Shown one piece after another: positions 44,234-52,457 of a stretch of DNA of 64,000 bases. The DNA comes from Haloechinothrix halophila YIM 93223 (GTDB lineage: Bacteria; Actinomycetota; Actinomycetes; Mycobacteriales; Pseudonocardiaceae). The notes below the pieces were generated by a model. The model was not told the DNA's origin. It ran no database searches and worked only from the letters and a program-made list of their open reading frames with translations. The stretch is taken from NCBI RefSeq assembly GCF_000504245.1, contig NZ_KI632509.1, positions 4,119,502 to 4,183,501 of the forward strand, written 5' to 3'. The translations under genes were made by a program, and so were the position numbers. Within the stretch, counting starts at the first letter, position 1. Each line of letters begins with the position of its first letter.

Positions 44234-45465
44234 GACGTCACCTCGACGATCTCGACGCTGGGAATAGGGAAAACGAGCCTGCCGTCCCATTCGCCCACGT
44301 AGGACAGTTGCGCGGTGATCTCCTCACGCAGGTTCCACGGCAGGACGAGCACGAAGTCAGGCTTATCGGCGGCGATGCGCTCCGGCGGCAGAATCGGGAT
44401 CCGCATGCCCGGTGTGTAGGTGCCGTGCTTGTACGGGTTGCGATCGACGGTGTAAGCGAGCAGGTCCGGCCGGATGCCGCAGTAGTTGAGCAGCGTGTTG
44501 CCCTTGCCCGGCGCGCCGTAGCCGACGACGGTCTGGCCGCGCCGCGCCGCCGTGAGCAGGAACAGCAACAGGTCGCGCCGCAGTTCGTCGACCCGCTGCC
44601 CGAAGCCGATGTAGCCGGACATCTCGTGCAGCCCTGCCGCCTTCTCGCGGGCGAGGACGTCCCGCATCCGTTCGCTCGGCCCGTCGGCCACCTCAGCGGG
44701 CCGAGCCCACAGCCGCAGCGACCCGCCGTGCGTCGGCAACAGTTCGACGTCGACCAGCCTGAGCCCACCGGAGGCGAGCGCCCGCTGCGCGGATGCGACG
44801 GTGTAGTACTGGAAGTGCTCGTGGTAGATGGTGTCGAACTGGTTGTGCTCGATCAGCGCGAGCAGGTGGTGCACCTCGATCGACACCCAGCCGTCATCGG
44901 CGACCAGTCGCCGCAGCCCCTCGGTGAACCCGACGATGTCGGGCACGTGCGCGTAGACGTTGTTGGCGACGACCAGGTCAGCGGCGCCGTGCCCGGCGCG
45001 CACCGACGAGCCGAGGTCGGGATCGAGGAACCCGGTCAGCGTCGGCACGCCCGCCTCGCGCGCGGCTTCGCCGACGTTGACCGACGGCTCGACGCCAAGG
45101 CAGCGGATGCCGCGCTCGACGCAGTGCCGCAGCAGGTAGCCGTCGTTGCTGGCGGCCTCGACCACGAAGGAGTCGTCGCCGAGGCCGAGCCGGTCGGCGG
45201 CGTCGTGCACGAAGCGGCGGGCGTGGTCGACCCACGACGTCGAATACGACGAGTAGTACGCGTACTCGCGAAATGTGTCCTCCGGCGTGATCAGCGCGGG
45301 GATCTGGGCGAGCAGGCAGGATTGACACACCCGTAGGTGCAGCGGATAGGTGGGCTCCGGCTCGTCGAGCATCGCCTCGGTCAGCACCCGCTCGCAGGGC
45401 GGTGTCGCCCCGAGATCGAGCACGCTGGCCAGCGAGTCCGAACCACACAACCGGCACAACCGCAT
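44230..45465 (-). CDS. Sugar C-methyltransferase (zinc-ribbon plus SAM domains)
   Basis: 411 residues in three parts: N-terminal Cys pairs (CRLCG at residue 4, VCQSCLLAQ near 54) of the putative zinc-binding domain, a SAM domain (VVEAASNDGYLLRHC), and a C-terminal Rossmann-like domain (VVGYGAPGKGNTLLNYCG). This is the layout of NDP-hexose C-methyltransferases such as TylCIII and NovU, which methylate C3 or C5 of a keto sugar. It predicts a branched sugar. The start overlaps the sugar-transferase stop by one base (TGATG). Confidence 0.87.
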   Translation of the reverse strand: MRLCRLCGSDSLASVLDLGATPPCERVLTEAMLDEPEPTYPLHLRVCQSCLLAQIPALITPEDTFREYAYYSSYSTSWVDHARRFVHDAADRLGLGDDSFVVEAASNDGYLLRHCVERGIRCLGVEPSVNVGEAAREAGVPTLTGFLDPDLGSSVRAGHGAADLVVANNVYAHVPDIVGFTEGLRRLVADDGWVSIEVHHLLALIEHNQFDTIYHEHFQYYTVASAQRALASGGLRLVDVELLPTHGGSLRLWARPAEVADGPSERMRDVLAREKAAGLHEMSGYIGFGQRVDELRRDLLLFLLTAARRGQTVVGYGAPGKGNTLLNYCGIRPDLLAYTVDRNPYKHGTYTPGMRIPILPPERIAADKPDFVLVLPWNLREEITAQLSYVGEWDGRLVFPIPSVEIVEVTS

Positions 45466-47084
45466 CAGTACGCTCCCTGTCCGCTCACGACGGCCCGAAT
45501 CGTCTTCCACAAGATCACCGCGTCGAGGGCGAGCGACCAGTCCTCGACGTAACGCAGGTCGAGCTGCACCGACTCCTCCCACGACAGGTCGCTGCGCCCG
45601 CTGACCTGCCACAGCCCGGTCATGCCTGGCTTGACCAGCAGGCGACGACGCACGTGCGGGGCGTACTCCGCGCACTCACTCGGCAACGGCGGGCGCGGCC
45701 CGACCAGCGACATCGATCCGGCGAGCACGTTCAGCAGCTGTGGCAACTCGTCCAGCGAGTAGCGACGCAAGACCGCGCCGACGCGGGTGATACGGGGGTC
45801 GGCGCGCAGTTTGAACAGCGGGCCTGCCCCCTCGTTACTCTCGACGAGCTCGGCGAGCCGCTGATCAGCGTCGCAGTGCATGGTGCGGAACTTGACGATG
45901 GTGAACTCGGTGCCGTCCTTGCCGACGCGGCGCTGCTGGTAGAACACCGGGCCTCTACTCTCGATCGCGATCAGCGCCGAGACGACCAGGAACAACGGCG
46001 CGAGCAGCATCAGCAGTAGCGCGGCGCAGCCCCGGTCGACCAGTTCCTTGATCACGCGACGGAATCCGGTGAACGTCGGTTCGCTCACCCGCAACACCGG
46101 CATCCCGAGCACCCCGCTGACGTGCAGCCGAGGTCCGGCGACTTGCATCAGGCCGGGGTCGATGACCATCTCGGTGCCGGTGCCTTCGAGGTCCCAGGCG
46201 AGCCTGCGGAGCCGGTCAGGGGTCCAGTAGGCGTCCGGGGTGATCGCGACGATGCGGTACCCGCCGCGCCGCACCTGCTCCGCGACGTCGCGGAACGTGC
46301 CGATGATGGGCACGCCGTCGAGTTCGGTCGCGTATGCGGTCGCGGGCGTCGCGGTGCCATGCCCGTTCGTGCCGTTCGCGGTGACCGCGGTGCCGTGCCC
46401 ATTCGTGCCGGCGCCATTCGCGGCCGCCGCTGTCCCGGTCTCGGTGCACACCGCGTCGACCCGCCAGCCGATGTGGGTAGCGACCCGGGTGCGGGCAATG
46501 AGATCGCGGATCGCGGCGGGATCGCCCGCGGCGAGCACCGGCAGCAGGCACCTGCCCTTGTGTCGCTGCCGGTGCAGCACTTGCCGCAACAGGTAGCGCT
46601 GCGGGAACACCAGCAACGCGATGCAGGGCACGACGACGAACACCCACAGCCGCGCGCCGGCCGGGGTGCCGACGGCGAGCAGCGAGAGGTTGAGCGTGAC
46701 GACGGAGGCGAACAGCCCCTTGCCGAGCCTGCTGAACTCGTCCGGCCCCTGGCCAAGCACTACGGGATGCCACACCCGGCTCAGTCCGAGCGCCACCGCC
46801 ACTGCCAGTACGGTCAACACTTCCAGCGTCACCAGCGAGAACGTCGTCCACGCCGGGTGCCGCATACTCATCACGGCGCCGACGACGACCACGACGAGCG
46901 TCGTCGCGAACAGGTCGGAGCCGATCACGGCTTGCCGGTAGCGGGGTTCCCAGCGGGTGTCCGGGGTGCTCAGCGACCGATGGCCACGGCGCCTTCCGCC
47001 TTGACGACGGCGCGGCCGATGCTGGGACGGTACCGGGGCACACGGAGCCGTGCTCGCGAGCCGGTACTCAACATCCTCAGTCAC
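45465..47084 (-). CDS. Polyprenyl-phosphate sugar-1-phosphate transferase (initiating)
   Basis: 539 residues. Four N-terminal membrane helices, a central CoA-binding-like region, a fifth helix (CAALLLMLLAPLFLVVSALIAI), then the catalytic domain: VFYQQRRVGKDG, KFRTMHCDAD, SLDELPQLLNVLAGSMSLVGPRP and KPGMTGLWQVSGRSDL. It transfers a hexose 1-phosphate to undecaprenyl phosphate, starting repeat-unit synthesis. The middle region has an Asn-Gly-Thr-rich insertion (around TNGHGT). It is the first gene of the long minus-strand operon. GTG start after GGGGGCCGGA. Confidence 0.88.
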   Translation of the reverse strand: MTEDVEYRLASTAPCAPVPSQHRPRRRQGGRRRGHRSLSTPDTRWEPRYRQAVIGSDLFATTLVVVVVGAVMSMRHPAWTTFSLVTLEVLTVLAVAVALGLSRVWHPVVLGQGPDEFSRLGKGLFASVVTLNLSLLAVGTPAGARLWVFVVVPCIALLVFPQRYLLRQVLHRQRHKGRCLLPVLAAGDPAAIRDLIARTRVATHIGWRVDAVCTETGTAAAANGAGTNGHGTAVTANGTNGHGTATPATAYATELDGVPIIGTFRDVAEQVRRGGYRIVAITPDAYWTPDRLRRLAWDLEGTGTEMVIDPGLMQVAGPRLHVSGVLGMPVLRVSEPTFTGFRRVIKELVDRGCAALLLMLLAPLFLVVSALIAIESRGPVFYQQRRVGKDGTEFTIVKFRTMHCDADQRLAELVESNEGAGPLFKLRADPRITRVGAVLRRYSLDELPQLLNVLAGSMSLVGPRPPLPSECAEYAPHVRRRLLVKPGMTGLWQVSGRSDLSWEESVQLDLRYVEDWSLALDAVILWKTIRAVVSGQGAY

Positions 47085-47644
47085 TACTTCCGGCCCCCTA
47101 ACCGTCCTGTCTCGATAGCTTTCCCACGAAGCGGTGCCAGCTGGCCTCGCAACCGAGTCGGTGAGTAGTCGCCCGCCAGGCCGCGGCCCGACCCCACATT
47201 TCGGGCTTTCTGTACCTTTTGGGAGCTACTGACCCTTCATTCGCCTCGCCACCCAGAAGAGTTACGGGCCAGATCACGAGGAAATACCGTTAACCGACGC
47301 CGCGCCGCACCCACATGGCGTAAACACGTCCATAGTTCGTACTTAGTGAAACGGCACGAGCTGCTCATCCGACCTGCAAGCCAGGCGACCGAGGACGGGA
47401 GTCTGGTCGGTGACGAGCACAATGGCCGCGCGACCACAGCGGCCCGCGGTGCCGCCCATGATGCGCTGGCCACTCGGCGTTCTTGCCTCGCTGGCTAGTC
47501 ATGTTCGGGGGCCTCGCGCTGCGCTACAACGAAACCGGCACCCCTGGCCGCGTCGACCGATGGACACTGGACGCACTGGGCGGAACCCAATACGCACCCT
47601 CGGTTGCCAGCACTCGGCCTCAGGGGAGGTTCTCCCCTCTCACC
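47085..47644. other. 560-bp gene-free region upstream of the minus-strand EPS operon
   Basis: I see no convincing gene on either strand. It must hold the promoter of the 47-to-35 kb operon and the end of transcription of the DUF4407 gene. Parts are AT-richer than surroundings (TTACGGGCC; AACGGTATTTCC; CTAAGTACGAACTATG read on the minus strand), but I cannot assign a -35/-10 pair or a known riboswitch. The large untranslated interval is unusual for this tightly packed locus. Confidence 0.4.
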
Positions 47645-49351
47645 TCACTCGCCGCTGGGCAGTTCCCGGCGCTGGCCCTGCTCGACGGCCCGTGTCGATA
47701 AGCCGGAGCCGAGGGCGGTGTCCGAACGTCCGGACAGCTCCTCGCGGGCGGGGTCGTCTGTGGCGTCGATGACGCGGCTGGCGGTGACATGCTGGACGCG
47801 CGGCCGGTCGCTGCCCGCCGTCGCGGAATCCGCACCGGAACCGCCGGACTCCTCCTCATGCACGGTGACGCTGCGCTTCCTGGTGAACGTCACCGTCAGC
47901 TCCTCGACGTCCTCCAGCAGTGTGCGGGCTGTCTTGACCGGGTTGGTCACCACCTGCGCCGGGAATTGGGTGATGCGCTCGGGGATGAATCCGGTGACAG
48001 CCCGCGCTATACCTGGCAATGGCCCTGGCAGGTTGTCAAGCGGACCCGGCGCGCGGTGCGCCACCTCTCCCGAACCGGACGATCGGGGTTCGAGCGCGGT
48101 ACCCGTAGGCCCCGCGGTTTCCGCGGTCCCGCCCGGGGTGCCGGATGCCGTGACCCCGCTGGCATCAGGACTCCCGGACTCCAGCGCCATCGGGGTGGCC
48201 CACTCCCCCTGGCGGCTGGCGGTCGCGGTCAGCATCGGCCGCTGCATTTCGGGGCGCTCCGCGAGGGCAGCGAGCGCCACCGCCCGCTCCGCCGGTGGCA
48301 GCGCGGCGTGGGCCGCGACCGCCTCGGTGCGCGCCTCCGCCCGCGCGATCGCGAGCGCGGTGTCGGCCTCCTCCTCGGCACGCAACCGCTCCCGGCGCGC
48401 GAGGATCCTACGATCTTGCTCAGTCTGGCCACGCCAGAGCCGCAGCAGCAACGGCACTAGGTTCAGCGCCACGAAGAACGCCAGCACGCCGAGCCGCAAC
48501 ACGAGCGCGACCGGGTTCGACGTCGTGTAGGTGTGCATCGCCTGCCACCGCGCGTCGATGCCGGAGTCCGCGCGGGCCAGCGCGACGGCGCGTTCCCGGT
48601 CGGCGGCCAGCTGCTCCCGTAGCGCGGCGATGTCGCGGTCGAGCCCTGGCGCGTCCTGGCTCCGCTCGGCACGTGCCCGCGCCAGGTCGCGTTCCGCCGC
48701 GGCGAGCGCGGACTCGGCGTCCCTGGCTTCCTCGGCGTAGCCGGGATCGCCGGTGATCTGGTCGGTCGGGCAGCCGGGACCAGGGTCGACCTCGCACCGC
48801 GCCACCGCCCGCGCGCTGTTGCGCTGCGCGATGGCGGCGTTGACGTCAGCGTCGAGTTGCTGACGGTCCTGCTGGAGCCGCTCCAGCCGCTGCGCGAGTT
48901 CGCTGGTCGCGACATCGGCGCGGGCCTGGTCGACCTTGTCGTTCAGCGCCCGGTCGATCGGACCGGCGAACAGCGCCAGCGCGGCCAGTTCCCCCACGAC
49001 GAGCCCGATCAGCACCGCGACGAGCCCGCCCGCGACGTCGCCCGGTCCGAACCGTCTGGTGCGGGTCAGCCTGCTCGCCAGCACCCTGCCGAACGCGCCG
49101 ACCAGCAGACCCAGCGGCAGCGTGAACACTGCCGCTAGCAGCGGACTCACGGCACTGACACTGATCACGGCCGCCGTGGCCACGCCCCACGCCATCAACC
49201 CGTTGAGCAGCACAAGGAAGCCCGCGAGCTGGTAGGTGGCGCGTTCGTCGTGGTCGGCGAGGTCGCGCCAGTGACCGCCGCCGAACCACACCAGCACCTT
49301 GCCCGCTCGGGTGATCGGCTCGGACGTCTCTGCGGAAGCAACGGAAGACAC
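47645..49351 (-). CDS. DUF4407 domain membrane protein
   Basis: 568 residues. Four hydrophobic segments: two in GFLVLLNGLMAWGVATAAVIS and SAVSPLLAAVFTLPLGLLVGAFG, one in GGLVAVLIGLVVGELAALALFAG, and one in LRLGVLAFFVALNLVPLLLRL. Between the last two is a long Ala/Arg/Glu coiled coil (~residues 135-260). The C-terminal half is Ser/Gly/Ala-rich and probably disordered. The family has no known function. GTG at 49351 is chosen because GAAGGAGAA lies directly ahead. Confidence 0.75.
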   Translation of the reverse strand: MSSVASAETSEPITRAGKVLVWFGGGHWRDLADHDERATYQLAGFLVLLNGLMAWGVATAAVISVSAVSPLLAAVFTLPLGLLVGAFGRVLASRLTRTRRFGPGDVAGGLVAVLIGLVVGELAALALFAGPIDRALNDKVDQARADVATSELAQRLERLQQDRQQLDADVNAAIAQRNSARAVARCEVDPGPGCPTDQITGDPGYAEEARDAESALAAAERDLARARAERSQDAPGLDRDIAALREQLAADRERAVALARADSGIDARWQAMHTYTTSNPVALVLRLGVLAFFVALNLVPLLLRLWRGQTEQDRRILARRERLRAEEEADTALAIARAEARTEAVAAHAALPPAERAVALAALAERPEMQRPMLTATASRQGEWATPMALESGSPDASGVTASGTPGGTAETAGPTGTALEPRSSGSGEVAHRAPGPLDNLPGPLPGIARAVTGFIPERITQFPAQVVTNPVKTARTLLEDVEELTVTFTRKRSVTVHEEESGGSGADSATAGSDRPRVQHVTASRVIDATDDPAREELSGRSDTALGSGLSTRAVEQGQRRELPSGE

Positions 49352-49473
49352 GGCTTCTCCTTCGCGGGGGCGGCCAGGCACAAGGCGGCGGGAACCGAGC
49401 CATCATGGGCCGCTCACCTGGGCATCGACCAGGCTTTTGTAACCGGCTTCACCGGGTGATTCGTACCGGAATG

Positions 49474-50967
49474 TCAGCCAGCGCGTAGCTCGTAGTCGTC
49501 CAGCGGGAAGCGGTTGGCCCGCCACCGGGCGGTGACGCTCGACTGCGGCCGCACGATGGACGGCCTGCCGTCGCGGTCCAGGTAGTAGGTATTCGACCCG
49601 GCGCAGGACGGGTTGAGGAACAACGTCTTCTCGTGCCCGGTGTCCATCTCCCGGTAGAAGCGCCGTTGCGCGTCGGGGCGCACCCCGGCGTAGGTGGCGC
49701 CGCTGCGGCGGGCGTGGCTGATGACGCGCTGCGCGTGCCGGGTTTGCGACTCCACCATGACCAGCCAGGACCAGCTCGTCGCGAAGTGCGGCGCCGGAAT
49801 CAGGAACAGGTTCGGGAAGCCGGTGACGCTGATGCCCTCGTAGGCCTGGTAGCGGTTGTCCACCCACCAGTCCCGCAGATCGACGCCGCCCTCGCCGCGA
49901 AGCGGGTAGCCGGGCACGGAGTCGTATTCGAGGAACTTGAACCCGGTCGCCAGGATCAGGGTGTCGATCTCACGAACCTGGCCGTCCACGGTCTCGATGC
50001 CGTGTGGCAGCACCCGCTGGATCTTCTCGGTCACCAGGTCGACGTTGTCCCGGGTGAAGCTGCGCCAGTAGTCGTTGGACAACGCGGGGCGCTTGCAGCC
50101 GAACTCGTACTGTGGACGCAGCCGACGTCGCAGCTCCGGATCGGGCACCTGGCGCTCCAGGTGGCGCTCCGCGAGCCGCCGGATGCCTTTCACCAGGAAC
50201 GGCAGCCGCGTGTGGTTGGTGACGCCGGCGAGCATCGCGATCTCGATACCGGCACTCACCGCGGCGCGGGCGGCCCAGCGGGCGGGCGGCAGCGCGCCGA
50301 ACAGCCGCCGCACGGCCGGTGGCACCCGCACGTCCGGCCGGGGCACCACCCAGATCGGGGTGCGCTGGTACACGTCGAGACGTTCGACCTGCTTGGCGAT
50401 CTCCGGAACGAGCTGCACCGAGGTCGCACCGGTACCGATGACGGCGACGCGCTCACCGGTGAGGTCATGGTCGTGGTCCCAGTGCAGCGTGTGGATGGTT
50501 TTCCCGGCGAAGTTCTTGACACCCTCGATGTCGGGATACTTGGCCTGCGAGAACACCCCGTGCGCCGAGATGAGGAACCGCGCGCTGCGGGTGCGGCCAT
50601 CGGCGGTGGTGACGCGCCAGCGGTGGGCGTCCTCGTCGAACTCGGCGTCGATGACTTCCGCGCGGAAGCGCACGTGGTCGCGGATGCCGTAGCGGTTCAC
50701 GACGTCGTCGACGTAGTCCTTGACCTCGGCGCCGCGCGCGAACACCCACCGCCAGTCGCTCTTCTGCTCGAACGAGAACTGGTACGTCACCGACGGGATG
50801 TCCACCGCGACCCCCGGGTAGCGGTTGTCCCGCCAGGTGCCGCCGACGTCGTCGGCACGCTCCAGCAGGACGAAGTCCTCGATGCCAGCGTCCTTGAGCC
50901 GGATCGCCGCGCAGATCCCGGCGAACCCCGCCCCGACGATCACCACCTCGTGCACGTCGTCCGCCAT
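49474..50967 (-). CDS. Flavin-containing monooxygenase (Baeyer-Villiger type)
   Basis: 497 residues. FAD motif GAGFAGICAA at residues 12-21, then GGTWRDNRYPGVAVDIPS, typical of class B monooxygenases; the NADPH motif is VIGTGATSVQLVPEIA. ILATGFKFLEY marks the C-terminal FAD-linked ATG region. The enzyme likely oxidises a ketone or lipophilic compound with NADPH and oxygen. A palindromic operator-like site stands ~40 bases upstream, and the acetyltransferase gene diverges from it. Confidence 0.88.
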   Translation of the reverse strand: MADDVHEVVIVGAGFAGICAAIRLKDAGIEDFVLLERADDVGGTWRDNRYPGVAVDIPSVTYQFSFEQKSDWRWVFARGAEVKDYVDDVVNRYGIRDHVRFRAEVIDAEFDEDAHRWRVTTADGRTRSARFLISAHGVFSQAKYPDIEGVKNFAGKTIHTLHWDHDHDLTGERVAVIGTGATSVQLVPEIAKQVERLDVYQRTPIWVVPRPDVRVPPAVRRLFGALPPARWAARAAVSAGIEIAMLAGVTNHTRLPFLVKGIRRLAERHLERQVPDPELRRRLRPQYEFGCKRPALSNDYWRSFTRDNVDLVTEKIQRVLPHGIETVDGQVREIDTLILATGFKFLEYDSVPGYPLRGEGGVDLRDWWVDNRYQAYEGISVTGFPNLFLIPAPHFATSWSWLVMVESQTRHAQRVISHARRSGATYAGVRPDAQRRFYREMDTGHEKTLFLNPSCAGSNTYYLDRDGRPSIVRPQSSVTARWRANRFPLDDYELRAG

Positions 50968-51003
50968 CGCGACTGCCTCGCATCCTTCGTCTACATCATC
51001 TCG

Positions 51004-51018
51004 GATACCGATGGTATC
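51004..51018. promoter_or_regulatory. Palindromic operator candidate (GATACC-3-GGTATC)
   Basis: Perfect six-base arms with a 3-base spacer in the 99-bp divergent interval between the monooxygenase and acetyltransferase genes. The size and symmetry fit TetR-type operators, which often govern such monooxygenases. No regulator gene is adjacent. Placement allows repression of the monooxygenase and perhaps both genes. Confidence 0.5.
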
Positions 51019-51054
51019 TGAAGTAACTATGCGGTGTCACGGCTCCCGCCTCAG

Positions 51055-51060
51055 TACGGT
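51055..51060 (+). promoter_or_regulatory. -10 element for leaderless acetyltransferase mRNA
   Basis: TACGGT ends six bases before the GTG start codon, the spacing at which transcription would begin on the start codon. No Shine-Dalgarno sequence precedes the gene, in agreement with a leaderless transcript. Confidence 0.4.
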
Positions 51061-51066
51061 TGCCGC

Positions 51067-51708
51067 GTGACTCCAGACCACCTCCGCATCAGCACCGACC
51101 GACTCCTGTTGCGCCCCTTCACCCATGACGACGCGCCCGCGTTCGCGGACATGCAAGCTCGCCCCGACGTCACCCGCTACCTGATGCACGAACCACGCGA
51201 TGAGCAGGCATCCCGGCAGGCGCTGGAACGCAACCGGGGCTTGCGGTTCGAGGCTGACGGTGACCGGCTGGCGCTGGCGGGCACCGACAAGACGTCTGGC
51301 GGTTTCGTCGGCGAGTTCATGCTCGTGCTGCAAAGCCGGGAACACCGCGGCGGCGAGGTCGGCTACGTCATCCACCCCGACCACCAGGGCAAGGGCTATG
51401 CCACCGAAGGCACGCGGGAGATGCTGCGACTCGGCTTCGACACACTCGGGCTGCATCGGATCGTCGGCAGACTGGACGCGCGGAACGACGCATCGGCCGC
51501 CGTGCTGCGCAAACTCGGGATGCGCCACGAAGCACGCTTCATGCGGAACGAGTTCGTCAAGGGTGAGTGGACCGACGAGGACGTGTACGCGCTGCTGGCT
51601 GACGAGTGGCGGGATGCGGCTGGCGGACACAGTGAAGGGCGTCTTCGCATCGCAGGTGATGCGAAGACGCCCTTCACGTCATCGCCGAGGGGGACGCGGA
51701 GGACCTGA
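51067..51708 (+). CDS. GNAT family N-acetyltransferase (RimJ/RimL-like)
   Basis: 213 residues. TDRLLLRPFTHDDAPAF is the RimJ/RimL-type opening; VGYVIHPDHQGKGYATEG is the acetyl-CoA loop (Q-x-x-G-x-G/A pattern) and HRIVGRLDARNDASAAVLRKLGM follows. Such enzymes acetylate amino groups of proteins or small molecules. Family-like sequence ends near LLADEWRDAA; the last ~25 residues are encoded by a perfect hairpin, so the reading frame seems to have run into a terminator element. Confidence 0.85.
   Translation: MTPDHLRISTDRLLLRPFTHDDAPAFADMQARPDVTRYLMHEPRDEQASRQALERNRGLRFEADGDRLALAGTDKTSGGFVGEFMLVLQSREHRGGEVGYVIHPDHQGKGYATEGTREMLRLGFDTLGLHRIVGRLDARNDASAAVLRKLGMRHEARFMRNEFVKGEWTDEDVYALLADEWRDAAGGHSEGRLRIAGDAKTPFTSSPRGTRRT
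51632..51677. terminator. Hairpin terminator lying inside the acetyltransferase 3' coding end
   Basis: Perfect 20-bp arms (51632-51651 and 51658-51677) with loop GCAGGT. The stem begins GTGAAGGGCGTCTT, closely matching the hairpin at 663. It lies between convergent genes, yet 31 bases upstream of the acetyltransferase stop, so it is translated as the protein's C-terminal tail. Confidence 0.8.
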
Positions 51709-51808
51709 CGGGTGTGGGTTCGCTCCCAGAGCACACCTGACAAGGCCCTCGTGGCGCCGCGTCCCGGCTGCCGCCTCGGCGATCGCACGGCGCGCGGGGC
51801 GAGCGCGC

Positions 51809-51997
51809 CTACCCGATACTGATGACGAGGCTACCGATGGTGATCAACAAGTCGTCGCCGTCGAACAGGTCGATGACGATCCCTGGATCACCCACGGTGA
51901 TGTCCGAGCTCGGTGCCGCATGAGCCGCTGGCGCCAGCACTAACGCCCCTGCGGCCATGGTTGCCGTCAGCCCTGCCAGTCGTGTTGTCTGGCGCAT
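51809..51997 (-). CDS. Small secreted protein of unknown function
   Basis: 62 residues. MRQTTRLAGLTATMAAGALVLAPAAHA is a clear Sec signal peptide, with cleavage expected after AHA. The mature part is only ~35 residues: Asp-rich in the middle (DLFDGDDLL) and ending in an alternating hydrophobic stretch (ITIGSLVISIG) that would suit a beta-hairpin. AGGAGG is well placed before the ATG. No cysteines. I do not recognise the family. Confidence 0.75.
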   Translation of the reverse strand: MRQTTRLAGLTATMAAGALVLAPAAHAAPSSDITVGDPGIVIDLFDGDDLLITIGSLVISIG

Positions 51998-52457
51998 CTC
52001 GCTACCTCCTGGTTCGCGGTGAAACCCCATGGTCAGGGCCGCATGGCCGTGATGGCGAGATGCTGGCGACGCCACCACACGGCAGGAGGCCGATGACTAC
52101 CCGAATGCCAGCGATTACGGAAAGTGATCGACATGAGGTTGTCGCGGCATCACCTGCCCGCGCGATTTTTTCGCCCGGGATGGATGCGAACCCGACTGGC
52201 ACATCACGTACAGAAAGCACGAATTACCTGGTGCTGCGGCTTGACGTCGTCCGGAAACCGGTGATGACGTCCGTTGTTGATCACACGTACTCGCACTGTT
52301 GCGCGAGTTTGTCCGCTTCGTCGTTATTCTCGAACAGCATCGCGAGTAGGCGTGATCAACTCCTGGCGCGCCTGCACGCCGGACCACAGCACAGCGGGAC
52401 GTCAGGCGTGTCGAGGCTCGCGGCGTGCGAGCACCATCGTGCGGCAGACTGCGGACC
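51998..52457. other. 460-bp gap with an imperfect 19-bp inverted repeat
   Basis: No convincing gene. Arms GTTGATCACACGTACTCGC (52276-52294) and GCGAGTAGGCGTGATCAAC (52342-52360) match at 17 of 19 positions. Between them, on the minus strand (52281-52340), is a 19-codon open frame starting MLFENNDEADK, without a well-spaced ribosome site. A CAGACT box seven bases before the Nudix GTG could be its -10. Confidence 0.35.

Noticed and set aside
47410-47772. Plus-strand 120-codon frame near the end of the DUF4407 gene
   Set aside because: No motif or ribosome site and it overlaps the end of a better supported gene on the other strand.
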